Positions 8,465 through 19,291 are shown, numbered from the stretch's first letter. The stretch: DNA of 64,000 bases from Aureimonas sp. SK2 (GCF_029813115.1 NZ_JAPZDS010000015.1:1-64000); one strand, 5' to 3'. Numbers and translations are program-made. The notes: a model not told the origin generated them from the sequence alone.

Positions 8465-11400
8465 TCAGGCCGCCGCGTTCCCCAGCGCTTCCTCCAGGAA
8501 GGCTTCGAGCTGGGCGATGTGCTTGGACATGGTGCCGACGGCGGGCGAAGCCGCGGCCTGGCGCCCGGCATAGCGCGCCCGGCGCTTTTCCGTGCCGATC
8601 CGGTCGAGCACCCATTCGAGATAGGGCTCGATGAAGCTCCAGGCGCCCATGTTCTTGGGCTCCTCCTGGCACCAGACGATCTCGGCTTGGCGGAAGCGCG
8701 ACAGCTCGTTGATCAGGGCCTTCGCCGGGAACGGATAGAGCTGCTCGACGCGCAGGAGATAGATGTCGTCGATGCCGCGCTTCTCGCGCTCCTCCAGAAG
8801 GTCGTAATAGACCTTGCCGGTGCACAGCACGACGCGGCGGATGTCCTTGTCCTTCTTGAGCTTCACCGAGACCGAGTTTGGCTTCATCTCGGCGTCGTCC
8901 CACAGGAGACGGTGGAACGTCGTGTCGCCGGCGAGTTCCGACAGGTCCGAGGTCGCGCGCTTGTGGCGGAGGAGGGACTTCGGCGTCATCAGGATCAGGG
9001 GCTTGCGGAAGTCGCGCTTCATCTGCCGGCGCAGGATGTGGAAGTAGTTGGCCGGCGTCGTGCAGTTGGCGACCTGCATGTTGTCCTGGGCGCAGGCCTG
9101 GAGGAAGCGTTCGAGGCGCGCGGAGGAGTGCTCCGGCCCCTGCCCCTCGTAGCCGTGCGGCAAGAGCATCACGAGGCCCGACATGCGCAGCCACTTGGCC
9201 TCTCCGCTAGAGATGAACTGGTCGATGACGACCTGCGCGCCGTTCACGAAGTCGCCGAACTGGGCTTCCCAGAGCGTCAGCGCGTTCGGCTCGGCTAGGC
9301 TGTATCCGTATTCGAAGCCGAGCACGGCCTCTTCCGAGAGCATCGAGTTGATGACCTCGTAATTGGCCTGCCCCTTCACGAGGTGGGACAGCGGGATGTA
9401 GCGGCTTTCGTCGCGCTGGTCGTAGAGGACCGAGTGGCGCTGCGAGAAGGTGCCGCGCTCCGAATCCTGGCCCGACAGACGGATCGGCGTGCCTTCGGCC
9501 AGAAGCGAGGCGAAGGCCAGCGCCTCGCCGGTCGCCCAGTCGAGGTTCTCACCGGTTTCGATCGCCTTGGCGCGGTTGTCGAGGAAGCGGCCGATGGTCT
9601 TGTGGACCTCGAAGCCCTCCGGCACCTCGGTCAGCTTCTGGCCTAGCTCCTTCAGCGTCTTGACCGGCACGCCGGTCGTGCCGCGGCGCTGCTCGTCCTC
9701 GTCGTCGGCGCGGCGCAGGCCCGACCAGGCGCCGTCCAGCCAGTCGGCCTTGTTCGGGTTGTAGCTCTGGCCGGCGTCGTACTCGCCGTCGAGCTGCGTG
9801 CGGAACTCCGCCTTGCGCGCCTCGACGTCGGCCTCGGTCAGGACGCCCGCCTCGACGAGGCGCTTGGTGTAGATCTCGAGCGTCGTCTTATGCTCGCGGA
9901 TCTTGCGGTACATGATCGGCTGCGTGAAGCCGGGCTCGTCGCCTTCGTTGTGGCCGAAGCGGCGGTAGCAGAACATGTCCACCACCACCGGCTTGTGGAA
10001 GGTCTGCCGGTATTCGATGGCGATCTTCGCGGCGTAGGTCACGGCTTCCGGGTCGTCGCCGTTGACGTGGAAGATCGGCGCCTCGACCATCTTCGCGACG
10101 TCCGACGGGTAGGGCGAGGAGCGCGAGAAGCGCGGATTGGTGGTGAAGCCGATCTGGTTGTTGATGATGAAGTGCAGGGTGCCGCCGACGCGGTGGCCCT
10201 TGAGGCCCGACAGGCCGAAGCACTCGGCGACGACCCCCTGGCCGGCGAAGGCCGCGTCGCCGTGGATGAGGAGCGGCAGGACCTGGTTGCGCACTTCCTG
10301 CGGCACGACCTCGGTGCGGGTGCGACCGCCGCCGAGCTGGTCCTGCTTGGCGCGCGCCTTGCCCATGACGACCGGGTTGACGATCTCCAGATGCGACGGG
10401 TTGGCCGTCAGCGACAGGTGGACGGAGTTGTTGTCGAACTCGCGGTCCGCCGAGGCGCCGAGATGGTACTTGACGTCGCCCGAGCCCTCGACGTCTTCCG
10501 GCTTGTAGGAGCCGCCCTTGAACTCGTGGAAGATGGCGCGGCGCGGCTTGCCCATGACCTGGGCGAGCACGTTGAGGCGACCGCGATGGGCCATGCCCAG
10601 CACGATCTCCTTGAGGCCCATCTGGCCGCCGCGCTTGATGATCTGCTCAAGCGCCGGGATCAGCGCCTCGCCGCCGTCGAGGCCGAAGCGCTTGGTGCCC
10701 TTGTACTTGACGTCCAGGAACTTCTCGAAGCCCTCGGCCTCGATCAGCTTGTTGAGGATGGCGCGCTTGCCCTGGTCGGTGAACTCGACGCCCTTGCCCG
10801 CGCCTTCCATGCGCTCCTGGATCCACTGCTTCTCGGCAGGGTTGGAGATGTGCATGAACTCGACGCCGACCGTGCCGCAATAGGTGCGCTGGAGGATGTC
10901 GACCATCTGGCGGACGGTCGCGTACTCCATGCCGAGCACGTTGTCGATGAAGATGCGGCGGTCGAGATCGGCTTCCGTGAAGCCGTAGTTCTCCGGGGAC
11001 AGCTCGTTGTAGTCGTCCTCCGGGGCGGCGAGGCCGAGAGGGTCGAGCTTGGCGTGGAGATGGCCGCGCACGCGATAGGCGCGGATCAGCATCAGGGCAC
11101 GGACCGAATCGCGCGTCGCCTGCAGGATCGCAGCCTCGGACGGGGCCTCGCCCTTGGGCGCGGCGGCCGCCGCCTTGTCGCGCAGCTTCTTCTCGACGCG
11201 GATCTCCGCCTCGCCCCAGTTGCCGTCGAGCGCGGCGACGAGTTCGCCGTTCGGCGTCACCGGCCAGTTGGACTTCGTCCAGGACGGCCCTTCGGCGTTC
11301 TTGACGACGGTCGCCTTGTCGTCGGCGACCTCGCCGAAGAAGGCGCGCCACTCGGCCGGCACCGACGACGGGTCGCGCTCGTAGGCGGCGGCCAGCGTTT

Positions 11401-11473
11401 CGATGTAGTCGGCATTGCCGCCGTAGAGGAAGGAGGTCGCCGCGAAGGTCTCGTTCGCCGGATTGCGTGCCAT
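8465..11473 (-). CDS. sucA: 2-oxoglutarate dehydrogenase E1 component
   Basis: This 1002-residue thiamine-diphosphate enzyme decarboxylates 2-oxoglutarate and succinylates SucB. The N-terminal E2-interaction segment (TSFLYGGNADYIETLAAAYE, residues 11-30) is intact. The active-site region contains MAHRGRLNVLAQVMGKP and GDAAFAGQGVVAE, and the Mg/ThDP motif is FIINNQIGFTTNP. C-terminal markers are LSGQDSERGTFSQRHSVL and LPHGYEGQGPEHSSARLERFLQ. The frame is open for 123 more codons upstream, but the family start MARNPANETF fits best. The ribosome-binding site there is weak. It lies between sucD and sucB with a hairpin in the 235-bp sucD-sucA gap. Confidence 0.97.
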   Translation of the reverse strand: MARNPANETFAATSFLYGGNADYIETLAAAYERDPSSVPAEWRAFFGEVADDKATVVKNAEGPSWTKSNWPVTPNGELVAALDGNWGEAEIRVEKKLRDKAAAAAPKGEAPSEAAILQATRDSVRALMLIRAYRVRGHLHAKLDPLGLAAPEDDYNELSPENYGFTEADLDRRIFIDNVLGMEYATVRQMVDILQRTYCGTVGVEFMHISNPAEKQWIQERMEGAGKGVEFTDQGKRAILNKLIEAEGFEKFLDVKYKGTKRFGLDGGEALIPALEQIIKRGGQMGLKEIVLGMAHRGRLNVLAQVMGKPRRAIFHEFKGGSYKPEDVEGSGDVKYHLGASADREFDNNSVHLSLTANPSHLEIVNPVVMGKARAKQDQLGGGRTRTEVVPQEVRNQVLPLLIHGDAAFAGQGVVAECFGLSGLKGHRVGGTLHFIINNQIGFTTNPRFSRSSPYPSDVAKMVEAPIFHVNGDDPEAVTYAAKIAIEYRQTFHKPVVVDMFCYRRFGHNEGDEPGFTQPIMYRKIREHKTTLEIYTKRLVEAGVLTEADVEARKAEFRTQLDGEYDAGQSYNPNKADWLDGAWSGLRRADDEDEQRRGTTGVPVKTLKELGQKLTEVPEGFEVHKTIGRFLDNRAKAIETGENLDWATGEALAFASLLAEGTPIRLSGQDSERGTFSQRHSVLYDQRDESRYIPLSHLVKGQANYEVINSMLSEEAVLGFEYGYSLAEPNALTLWEAQFGDFVNGAQVVIDQFISSGEAKWLRMSGLVMLLPHGYEGQGPEHSSARLERFLQACAQDNMQVANCTTPANYFHILRRQMKRDFRKPLILMTPKSLLRHKRATSDLSELAGDTTFHRLLWDDAEMKPNSVSVKLKKDKDIRRVVLCTGKVYYDLLEEREKRGIDDIYLLRVEQLYPFPAKALINELSRFRQAEIVWCQEEPKNMGAWSFIEPYLEWVLDRIGTEKRRARYAGRQAAASPAVGTMSKHIAQLEAFLEEALGNAAA

Positions 11474-11659
11474 GATGATGACAAAGCGGCCCCCGCCGTT
11501 TCGCGGACGCCGTCTCCCTGAAAGATGATCGGAGGCGGAGGCGTCAGGCTCTCCGCCGCTCACTCGAACGCGTTCGGCTCGTCGACACCCCGAAGACGGG
11601 GCGGCCGCGCGGGCCGGAACGCCGCGCGGCTGGCATTTCGTATCATTCCGGCCAGATAG

Positions 11660-11693
11660 GGGCGCGATCGTTAAAAATCGAATGATCGCGCCC
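11660..11693 (-). terminator. Hairpin between sucD and sucA (attenuator or processing site)
   Basis: A perfect 10-bp inverted repeat, GGGCGCGATC at 11660-11669 and GATCGCGCCC at 11684-11693, encloses a 14-nt AT-rich loop. It lies 16 bp after the sucD stop in the only sizeable gap inside the suc operon. No U-tract follows the stem, so it may be a partial terminator, an RNase-stalling stem or a boundary between sucCD and sucAB transcripts. Confidence 0.55.
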
Positions 11694-11708
11694 GCAAACC
11701 GGTGGTTT

Positions 11709-12614
<906 letters not shown>

Positions 12615-12667
12615 GGTGTCTTCTTTAGACTCCGGAAAAGGGATCGACGGGCGAGAGAACGGCGCGG

Positions 12668-13858
<1,191 letters not shown>

Positions 13859-14253
13859 GAAAGCTTCCCGTCTCGGATGGGTGCGAGGGACGAAGGAGAA
13901 TGGGTCGGGGCGCAGGGCTGCCCGTCCGTCCACGCGCCCGGCGCCGCGAACGGGCGCGAAGGCGTGAGAGGCGGAAGGGTTCTCGTCATCGGACGCCCTG
14001 GTTTCCCGAAAAAGCGGCGGACGCTGCGGCCCCCCGGACAAGGGCGGATTCCGAACCGCCCCGGTGCGATGGGGCGGGCTCGGGTTTCCCTCGTGTCGGG
14101 CAGGGGGATAGCCCGACCGGCCGCCGCGCGCAATGGCCGCGCGCCACGTCGAACAAATTCAACCGGTTAGGCTATGCGGGGATTACGTAAGCGTCAATCG
14201 GTTCCGGCCATGATTCCAACGGTGTGCCGCGGACCGGCCTTGTCGGAAAATTT
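13859..14253 (-). other. 395-bp sucC upstream region
   Basis: There is no gene in this stretch; the open frames are low-complexity shadows. The portion from 14150 to 14220 is distinctly AT-richer than its surroundings and holds a promoter candidate for the suc operon. The rest would form a leader of roughly 300 nt with GC-rich self-complementary segments. The mdh gene expected here in related genomes is missing. Confidence 0.6.
14169..14197 (-). promoter_or_regulatory. Candidate promoter of the suc operon
   Basis: Reading leftward, TTGACG (14197-14192) is separated by 17 bp from TAGCCT (14174-14169). The -35 box and spacing fit the alphaproteobacterial housekeeping consensus, while the -10 box is weak. 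It lies in the AT-richest part of the sucC upstream region. Confidence 0.45.
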
Positions 14254-15456
14254 TCACGCGCCGGGCGCGTCGGCGGCCGTTCCCGCCGCCGCGCGGCGGC
14301 GTTCGGCCTCCTCCAGATAGGCGTCCGAGCGCATTTCGATCAGGCGCGAGACCGTGCGGTCGAACTCGAAGGCCTCCGTGCCGCTCGGGGCTCGGTAGAG
14401 ATCCTCGGCGGGCGCGGCGGCCGAGACGACGATGCGCCGGTGCGCGTCGTAGAGCGTGTCGACGAGAAGGATGAACCGCTTGGCTTCGTTTCTCTCCCCT
14501 GCCCCGATCACCGGCACCCCGTCCACCATCAGCGTATGGTAGCGGGCTGCGAGCGCCAGGAAGTCGGCGGCGCCGAGCGGCCTGGAGCAGAGGTCGGCGA
14601 AGGAGAAGCGCGCCGCCCCGGCGCCCGCGCGCGGCACCGCGATCGAGCGTCCGCGAAAGGGCAGCGTCTCCGGGGCCTCGGCCGCGCCTGCCAGGATCGA
14701 GCGCCAGAGCGCGTCCATGCGCCGCTCGGCCTCAGGCCCCAGCGGAGTGACATAAAGGTCGCCCGCGCCGATCGTCTCCATCCGGTAGTCGGTCGGCGCG
14801 TCGAGGAACAGGATGTCGGTATGCGCCTTCAACGTGTCGACGAAGGGCAGGAAGAGCGGCCGGTTCAGCCCGTTGCGGTAGAGATCGTCCGGCGCGACGT
14901 TGGACGTCGCGACCAGCGTCAGCCCGCGGGCGAACAGGGCGTCGAAGAGGCGCGACAGGATCATCGCGTCGGCGATGTCGGTGACGGTGAACTCGTCGAA
15001 GCACAGAAGCCGCGTCTCGGCGGCGACCGTCTCGGCCACCGGCCCGATCGGATCGTCGCCCTTGGCCTCGCCCGCCTTCACCGCCGTGCGGTGGGCGTTG
15101 ATGCGCCCGTGCATCTCGGCCATGAACTCGTGGAAGTGCAGGCGGCGCTTCTGTTCGACCGGCGCCGTGTCGAAGAAGAGGTCCATCAGCATGGACTTGC
15201 CGCGCCCGACCGAGCCGTGGATATAGACGCCGCGCGGCGCGGGGGGCCGTTCGCGCCGGCCGAAGAGCCAGCCGAGCGCGCTGGATTTGGCCGGCAGCGC
15301 CGCCGCCTTCAGCTCGCGCCCCAGCCGATCCAGGCGGTCTGCGACGCCGGCCTGCACCGCATCCTCGCGCAACCGCCCCGATCCCACCCGCCGTGCCAGC
15401 TCGGCGCGCACCGGACCGCGCTCGGACCCGACTGAGCCGTAGCCTTGATGCGGCAT
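14254..15456 (-). CDS. zapE: Cell division protein ZapE (AFG1-like ATPase)
   Basis: A 400-residue P-loop ATPase of the AFG1/ZapE family, which in Escherichia coli affects Z-ring stability. Walker A is HGSVGRGKSMLMDLFF near residue 80 and Walker B is LLCFDEFTVTDIADAMIL. The sensor segment TSNVAPDDLYRNGLNR is the family signature, followed by LPFVDTLKAHTDI. It is upstream of the suc operon on the same strand, as in other rhizobia, but with a long gap and no mdh between them. The protein has full length and all motifs. Confidence 0.93.
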   Translation of the reverse strand: MPHQGYGSVGSERGPVRAELARRVGSGRLREDAVQAGVADRLDRLGRELKAAALPAKSSALGWLFGRRERPPAPRGVYIHGSVGRGKSMLMDLFFDTAPVEQKRRLHFHEFMAEMHGRINAHRTAVKAGEAKGDDPIGPVAETVAAETRLLCFDEFTVTDIADAMILSRLFDALFARGLTLVATSNVAPDDLYRNGLNRPLFLPFVDTLKAHTDILFLDAPTDYRMETIGAGDLYVTPLGPEAERRMDALWRSILAGAAEAPETLPFRGRSIAVPRAGAGAARFSFADLCSRPLGAADFLALAARYHTLMVDGVPVIGAGERNEAKRFILLVDTLYDAHRRIVVSAAAPAEDLYRAPSGTEAFEFDRTVSRLIEMRSDAYLEEAERRRAAAGTAADAPGA

Positions 15457-15546
15457 GACACGAGACCTTCTGGAAATGGACGCGCCGGGCGGCCGCGTTT
15501 CGGCAGGGGAGCGACGGCCGGGGCCGCGCGTCCGGCCGGCCGAGAG

Positions 15547-15574
15547 CCGGCGCCGCGAACGGTCGCGGCGCCGG
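15547..15574 (-). terminator. Strong 12-bp hairpin after the Omp19-like gene
   Basis: A perfect 12-bp inverted repeat, CCGGCGCCGCGA and TCGCGGCGCCGG, closes on the tetraloop ACGG. It starts 10 bp beyond the stop of the lipoprotein gene and precedes zapE. It is an excellent stem but lacks a U-tract, so it may terminate with Rho help or protect the 3' end. Confidence 0.55.
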
Positions 15575-15583
15575 GCCTGCGGA

Positions 15584-16126
15584 TCAGCGGTAGAGGCTGA
15601 CGGACTGGCCGCCGCTGGTGGTGCCCTCGTAGCGGGTCCCGCCGGTGTTGCTCAGCGTGGCAACGGTGGAGCCGCTGGAGTCCTTCAGGAGAACCTGGCT
15701 GCCCGAAACGTCCCAGGCCGAGACGTCGGCGACCTGGCCGGGGCAGCCGCGCGAGGCGGCGCGATAGCCGCCGGTCCACTGGGTGAGCGCCATGAAGATC
15801 TGGCAGTTGCCGCCGCCCGACGACACGCGCCACGCGCCGACCAGCCCCTCGCGGGTGACGGGTGCATTGGAGGCGGTCTGGGTCGGGGCCGGCGTCTGGC
15901 TCGCGGCGCTCGCGTCGGCCGGCGGCGTGGGCGGCGGGGTCACGGGCGCGGCGGGCGGCGGGGGCGGCGGGGGAAGCTGATTGGAATAGACCTGGCCCGT
16001 CGGGGCGGGGCGCAGCGGCGCCGGGCCGCCGACATTGCCGCCGCCGAAGCTCGGCGCGGCCGACTGGCAGCCCGCCAGGGCCACGAGCGCCGCAAGGCCC
16101 AAGCCCGTTCTGATCATCTGGGTCAT
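15584..16126 (-). CDS. Omp19-like lipoprotein with AprI/Inh protease-inhibitor domain
   Basis: A 180-residue lipoprotein. The signal peptide MTQMIRTGLGLAALVALAGC has its lipobox cysteine at residue 20. A Gly/Pro-rich linker follows, including a run of seven prolines. The C-terminal domain of about 85 residues starts LVGAWRVSSGGGNCQIFM, contains WTGGYRAASRGCPG, and ends GGQSVSLYR. It has the two cysteines and W-rich pattern of the Inh family (PF02974). Brucella Omp19 has the same architecture and inhibits host and serine proteases; that activity is inferred here. GGGGAACGGGG precedes this ATG, whereas the longer frame upstream is arginine-rich and lacks a signal. Confidence 0.85.
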   Translation of the reverse strand: MTQMIRTGLGLAALVALAGCQSAAPSFGGGNVGGPAPLRPAPTGQVYSNQLPPPPPPPAAPVTPPPTPPADASAASQTPAPTQTASNAPVTREGLVGAWRVSSGGGNCQIFMALTQWTGGYRAASRGCPGQVADVSAWDVSGSQVLLKDSSGSTVATLSNTGGTRYEGTTSGGQSVSLYR

Positions 16127-16424
16127 CCCCGTTCCCCGTCTTTCGTTGTCGCGCGGCACTCGCGCGTCGTCCGCATCACTGGCTGTAGAAAGGGTGTTTA
16201 CCATGTTTCGCAAGCCGAGCGCCCGCAAAAGCCGCCGCCGTCCCCGGTCCTGTGTCCGGCGCGCCACGCCGACACACCGATGCCGGAATTCCCGCGCGCG
16301 AAAGAATGTTTCCCTTATGGTCTGCCGCGCGACACGCTCATGCTTCGGCGCGGCGCTGGCCCGGCCCTAGATAGAGCCCATCCGCGCCGGCCTCGAAGGC
16401 CGCCGTCCCTTCCGGAGTTTCCCG
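16127..16424. other. Divergent intergenic region, Omp19-like gene and DAACS symporter
   Basis: This 298-bp stretch separates two divergent genes and must hold both promoters. The part near 16190-16210 is AT-richer than the surroundings. No convincing consensus pair was resolved, and no further gene is visible. Confidence 0.4.
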
Positions 16425-17789
16425 ATGGCCGCTCAAGCCGCCCCCCCCTCGCCGTCCCGGCCGACGAAGCCGCTCTGGACGAATTTCGGCTTCCAGATCC
16501 TGGTCGCGCTGGTGCTCGGCATCGTGCTCGGCCTCGTGGCCCGCTCCATGGGGCCGGGTGCGGACGGGCCGAACTGGCTCACACAGACCCTGTCCACCGT
16601 CGGCTCCTCCTTCGTGTCGCTGCTGCGCACGGTGGTGCCGGTGCTCGTCTTCACCGCGATCGTCGCCTCCATCGCCAACCTTCGCGCGCTCGACAACGCC
16701 GCGCGCCTCGTCTGGCAGACGCTTCTCTGGTTCGCGATCACCGCCTTGATCGCGGTCCTGATCGGCATCGCGCTGGGGCTCGTCTTCCAGCCGGGCCTCT
16801 CGACGTCCGTCGCGCGCGAGGCGGCGAGCGCCCCGGCCCGCTCCGGCTCCTGGCTCGACTTCCTGACCGGGCTGATCCCCTCCAACATCCTCGGCCTCCA
16901 GGCGTCCACGAGCCTTCGCGAGGGCGGCGCCTCGACCAGCCTCAACTTCAACGTCCTGCAGATCCTCGTGATCTCGATCGCGGTCGGCGTCGCGGCGCTG
17001 AAGGTCGGCGAGGCGGCCGAGCCGTTCCTCGCCTTCAACCGGTCCTTCCTGAAGGTCGTGCACAAGGTGCTCTGGTGGATCATCCGCCTGACCCCGATCG
17101 CGACCGTCGGCCTCCTCGGCAACGCGGTCGCGGTCTACGGCTGGGAGACGCTGGCCCAGCTCGGCACCTATGCGGTGGCGATCTATGTCGGCCTCGCGCT
17201 GGTGCTCTTCGTGGTCTACCCCGCCCTGCTCCTCGCCCACGGCCTCAGCCCCTTGCGATACTTCCAGGGCGCCTGGCCGGCGATCCAGTTCGCCTTCGTG
17301 TCGCGCTCCTCCATCGGCACCATGCCGATCACCGAGCGGGTGACGGAGAAGAGCCTCGGCGTGCCGCGCGAATATTCGAGCTTCGCCGTGCCGCTCGGCT
17401 CAACCACCAAGATGGACGGCTGCGCCTCCATCTACCCCGCGATCTCCGCGATCTTCGTCGCCCAGTTCTTCGGGGTGCCGCTCGGGATCGAGGACTATCT
17501 CCTGATCGTCTTCGTGGCCGTGGTCGGCTCGGCGGCGACGGCAGGCCTGACGGGCGCCACCGTGATGCTGACGCTGACGCTCTCCACCCTCGGCCTGCCG
17601 CTCGAAGGCGTCGGCCTCCTGCTCGCCATCGACCCGATCCTCGACATGGGCCGCACGGCGGTCAACGTCGCGGGTCAGGCGCTGGTGCCGACCATCGTCG
17701 CCAAGCGCCAGGGGATCCTCGACGAGGCCGCCTACAACCGCGGCGGCACGATCGAGGCCCTGGACGCCTCGCCGGTGCCGGCGGAGTAG
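16425..17789 (+). CDS. Dicarboxylate/amino acid:cation symporter (DAACS family)
   Basis: A 454-residue inner-membrane secondary transporter of the SLC1/DAACS family, with about eight transmembrane helices and two re-entrant loops. The first hairpin carries FVSRSSIGTMPITERV in place of the usual serine-rich tip. The substrate/cation region has VPLGSTTKMDGCASIYP, and the last helix has IDPILDMGRTAVNVAGQ, the DMxRTxxNV sodium/substrate motif. Overall it most resembles the L-cystine uptake branch (TcyP-like), but that assignment is tentative and C4-dicarboxylates or other amino acids remain possible. It is monocistronic, facing away from the Omp19-like gene. Confidence 0.85.
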   Translation: MAAQAAPPSPSRPTKPLWTNFGFQILVALVLGIVLGLVARSMGPGADGPNWLTQTLSTVGSSFVSLLRTVVPVLVFTAIVASIANLRALDNAARLVWQTLLWFAITALIAVLIGIALGLVFQPGLSTSVAREAASAPARSGSWLDFLTGLIPSNILGLQASTSLREGGASTSLNFNVLQILVISIAVGVAALKVGEAAEPFLAFNRSFLKVVHKVLWWIIRLTPIATVGLLGNAVAVYGWETLAQLGTYAVAIYVGLALVLFVVYPALLLAHGLSPLRYFQGAWPAIQFAFVSRSSIGTMPITERVTEKSLGVPREYSSFAVPLGSTTKMDGCASIYPAISAIFVAQFFGVPLGIEDYLLIVFVAVVGSAATAGLTGATVMLTLTLSTLGLPLEGVGLLLAIDPILDMGRTAVNVAGQALVPTIVAKRQGILDEAAYNRGGTIEALDASPVPAE

Positions 17790-17803
17790 GGCCCGGAGCC
17801 GCC

Positions 17804-18466
17804 TCAGATCACGGCGTCTTCCACGTCCACCAGGGGGCGCTGGAAGTCGCCGGTCTCGGGGTCCATCGCCCAGAGTTCGGCGGTGGAGATGTCGAACCAG
17901 GCGCCATGGAGGCTGAGCTCGCCCGCCTCTTCGCGCGCGGCGATGTAGGGGAAGGTCCGGAGGTTCGCGATCGAGGTGCGGATGGAGATCCGCTCCAGCG
18001 CCGTCTGGCGCTCGCTCGGCGTCATCAGCTCGTTGGAGGCCACCGTCTCGGCCACCGGCTGGAGGATGCTCATCCACTTGCCGATGAAGTCGCCCGGCGA
18101 GAGCGGCTCGGCGTCGGAAGTCAGCGCCGCCTTGATGCCGCCGCAGCGGCCGTGGCCCATCACCACGATGTTCTTCACCTTGAGCGCCTGGACCGCGAAT
18201 TCCAGCGCCGCCGAGGTGCCGTGGAACTCGCCGTCCGGGTTGTAGGGCGGCACGAGGTTGGCGACGTTGCGCGCGACGAAGAGCTGGCCCGCCCCCGCAC
18301 CGAAGATCGTCTCGGGCGCCGCGCGCGAGTCGCAGCAGGCGATCACCATGGTCTCCGGCGTCTGGCCGTCGCGGGCGAGCGCCCGGTAGGTCTGCGTTTC
18401 CTGAAGATAGCGGCCCTGCACGAAGCTGCGGTAGCCGGACACGAGGGCATCGGGGAGAAGGGGCAT
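17804..18466 (-). CDS. Beta-class carbonic anhydrase
   Basis: A 220-residue zinc enzyme that interconverts CO2 and bicarbonate. The zinc ligands and catalytic dyad are visible: C-x-D-x-R in VIACCDSRAAPETIFGAG and H-x-x-C in VVMGHGRCGGIKAAL. The family start is MPLLPDALVSGYRSFV, and GGAG lies 7 nt before this ATG. The spacer upstream is AT-richer, like an intergenic promoter. The reading frame nevertheless stays open through that spacer into the DUF429 coding region, so a fused 495-residue product is also possible; I favour independent initiation here. Confidence 0.9.
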   Translation of the reverse strand: MPLLPDALVSGYRSFVQGRYLQETQTYRALARDGQTPETMVIACCDSRAAPETIFGAGAGQLFVARNVANLVPPYNPDGEFHGTSAALEFAVQALKVKNIVVMGHGRCGGIKAALTSDAEPLSPGDFIGKWMSILQPVAETVASNELMTPSERQTALERISIRTSIANLRTFPYIAAREEAGELSLHGAWFDISTAELWAMDPETGDFQRPLVDVEDAVI

Positions 18467-19291
18467 CGTCGCTCCGTCGCTGGTTTGCAACGCTTCTAGA
18501 CCAATTTCTTCCGCACTGCACAGGTCCGGACGGGGCAGCCAGATCGCGATCGGAATGCCGTGGGCGTCGCGCGCCGGAGGATCGGGAAAGGGCCGCGCGC
18601 GCGCCGTCGCCACGGACCGCGCGACGAGAAGCATCGCGCAGGCGTCGAGGCGGTCGTCCTCGCCGACGCCCGCCGGACGGGGCGCGTCGATCAGCGCGGC
18701 GGGCACGCCCAGGCGGACGAGCAGCGCCCGCCGCTCTCCAAGGCCCGCCCCCTGCGGCCGCCCGCCGGCCTTCTTGGCAGACGCCATCGCCCGGCCGCCG
18801 TTCAGGACCGCGAAGGCCGCCTCCGGGTGGCTTTCCAGGACACGGCCGCACAGCGCCGGGTCGGCCCGCAGGAGCCGGTCGATCTCCAGGATCTTGGGAA
18901 ACAGCATGAAGCCCTGGCGCGACACGCCGCGCGGCGGCTCGGAGGCCGCACGAGCAAGGGCCGAGGCGCGCGCGTGCGCCGCCCCCCGCGCCGCCTCCCC
19001 GGCATGCGGGCCGTCCCAGGCCTCCACCGCGCCGCGCGCCGGGATCGGAAACAGGCTCGACCGCCGAGCCCCGAGAAGCGGCCGCACCGCCGCCTCGGCC
19101 GCCCGCCCCGGGCCGTCGATCCGCTCCGGCAGGCCGATCGGCATGTCCACGACGACGAGCGCATCCTCCGGAACGGCGGCGATGAGGGCCGCGAAGTCGG
19201 GAAAGACGCGCAGCTCCGCACGCCCGTCGCCGTGCTCGATCGCCGCCGCCCAGCCGCGCCGGCAGCCGTCGATGCCGACAAGGGTCCTCAA
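17804..19291 (-). CDS. DUF429 protein whose frame continues without a stop into carbonic anhydrase
   Basis: Residues 1 to about 252 match DUF429 (PF04250), a predicted RNase-H-fold family of unknown function: LVGIDGCRRGWAAAI at the start, VVVDMPIGLPERI, VLESHPEAAFAVLNGG and GEDDRLDACAMLLVA. Family members normally end just after a phrase like GIPIAIWL. Here the frame carries on for about 24 residues of non-conserved spacer and then through the entire carbonic anhydrase, 495 codons in all. The TTG start overlaps the pdxY stop as TTGA, so DUF429 is translationally coupled to pdxY. Whether a fused polyprotein is made or the stop was recently lost cannot be told from this sequence. Confidence 0.7.
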   Translation of the reverse strand: MRTLVGIDGCRRGWAAAIEHGDGRAELRVFPDFAALIAAVPEDALVVVDMPIGLPERIDGPGRAAEAAVRPLLGARRSSLFPIPARGAVEAWDGPHAGEAARGAAHARASALARAASEPPRGVSRQGFMLFPKILEIDRLLRADPALCGRVLESHPEAAFAVLNGGRAMASAKKAGGRPQGAGLGERRALLVRLGVPAALIDAPRPAGVGEDDRLDACAMLLVARSVATARARPFPDPPARDAHGIPIAIWLPRPDLCSAEEIGLEALQTSDGATMPLLPDALVSGYRSFVQGRYLQETQTYRALARDGQTPETMVIACCDSRAAPETIFGAGAGQLFVARNVANLVPPYNPDGEFHGTSAALEFAVQALKVKNIVVMGHGRCGGIKAALTSDAEPLSPGDFIGKWMSILQPVAETVASNELMTPSERQTALERISIRTSIANLRTFPYIAAREEAGELSLHGAWFDISTAELWAMDPETGDFQRPLVDVEDAVI

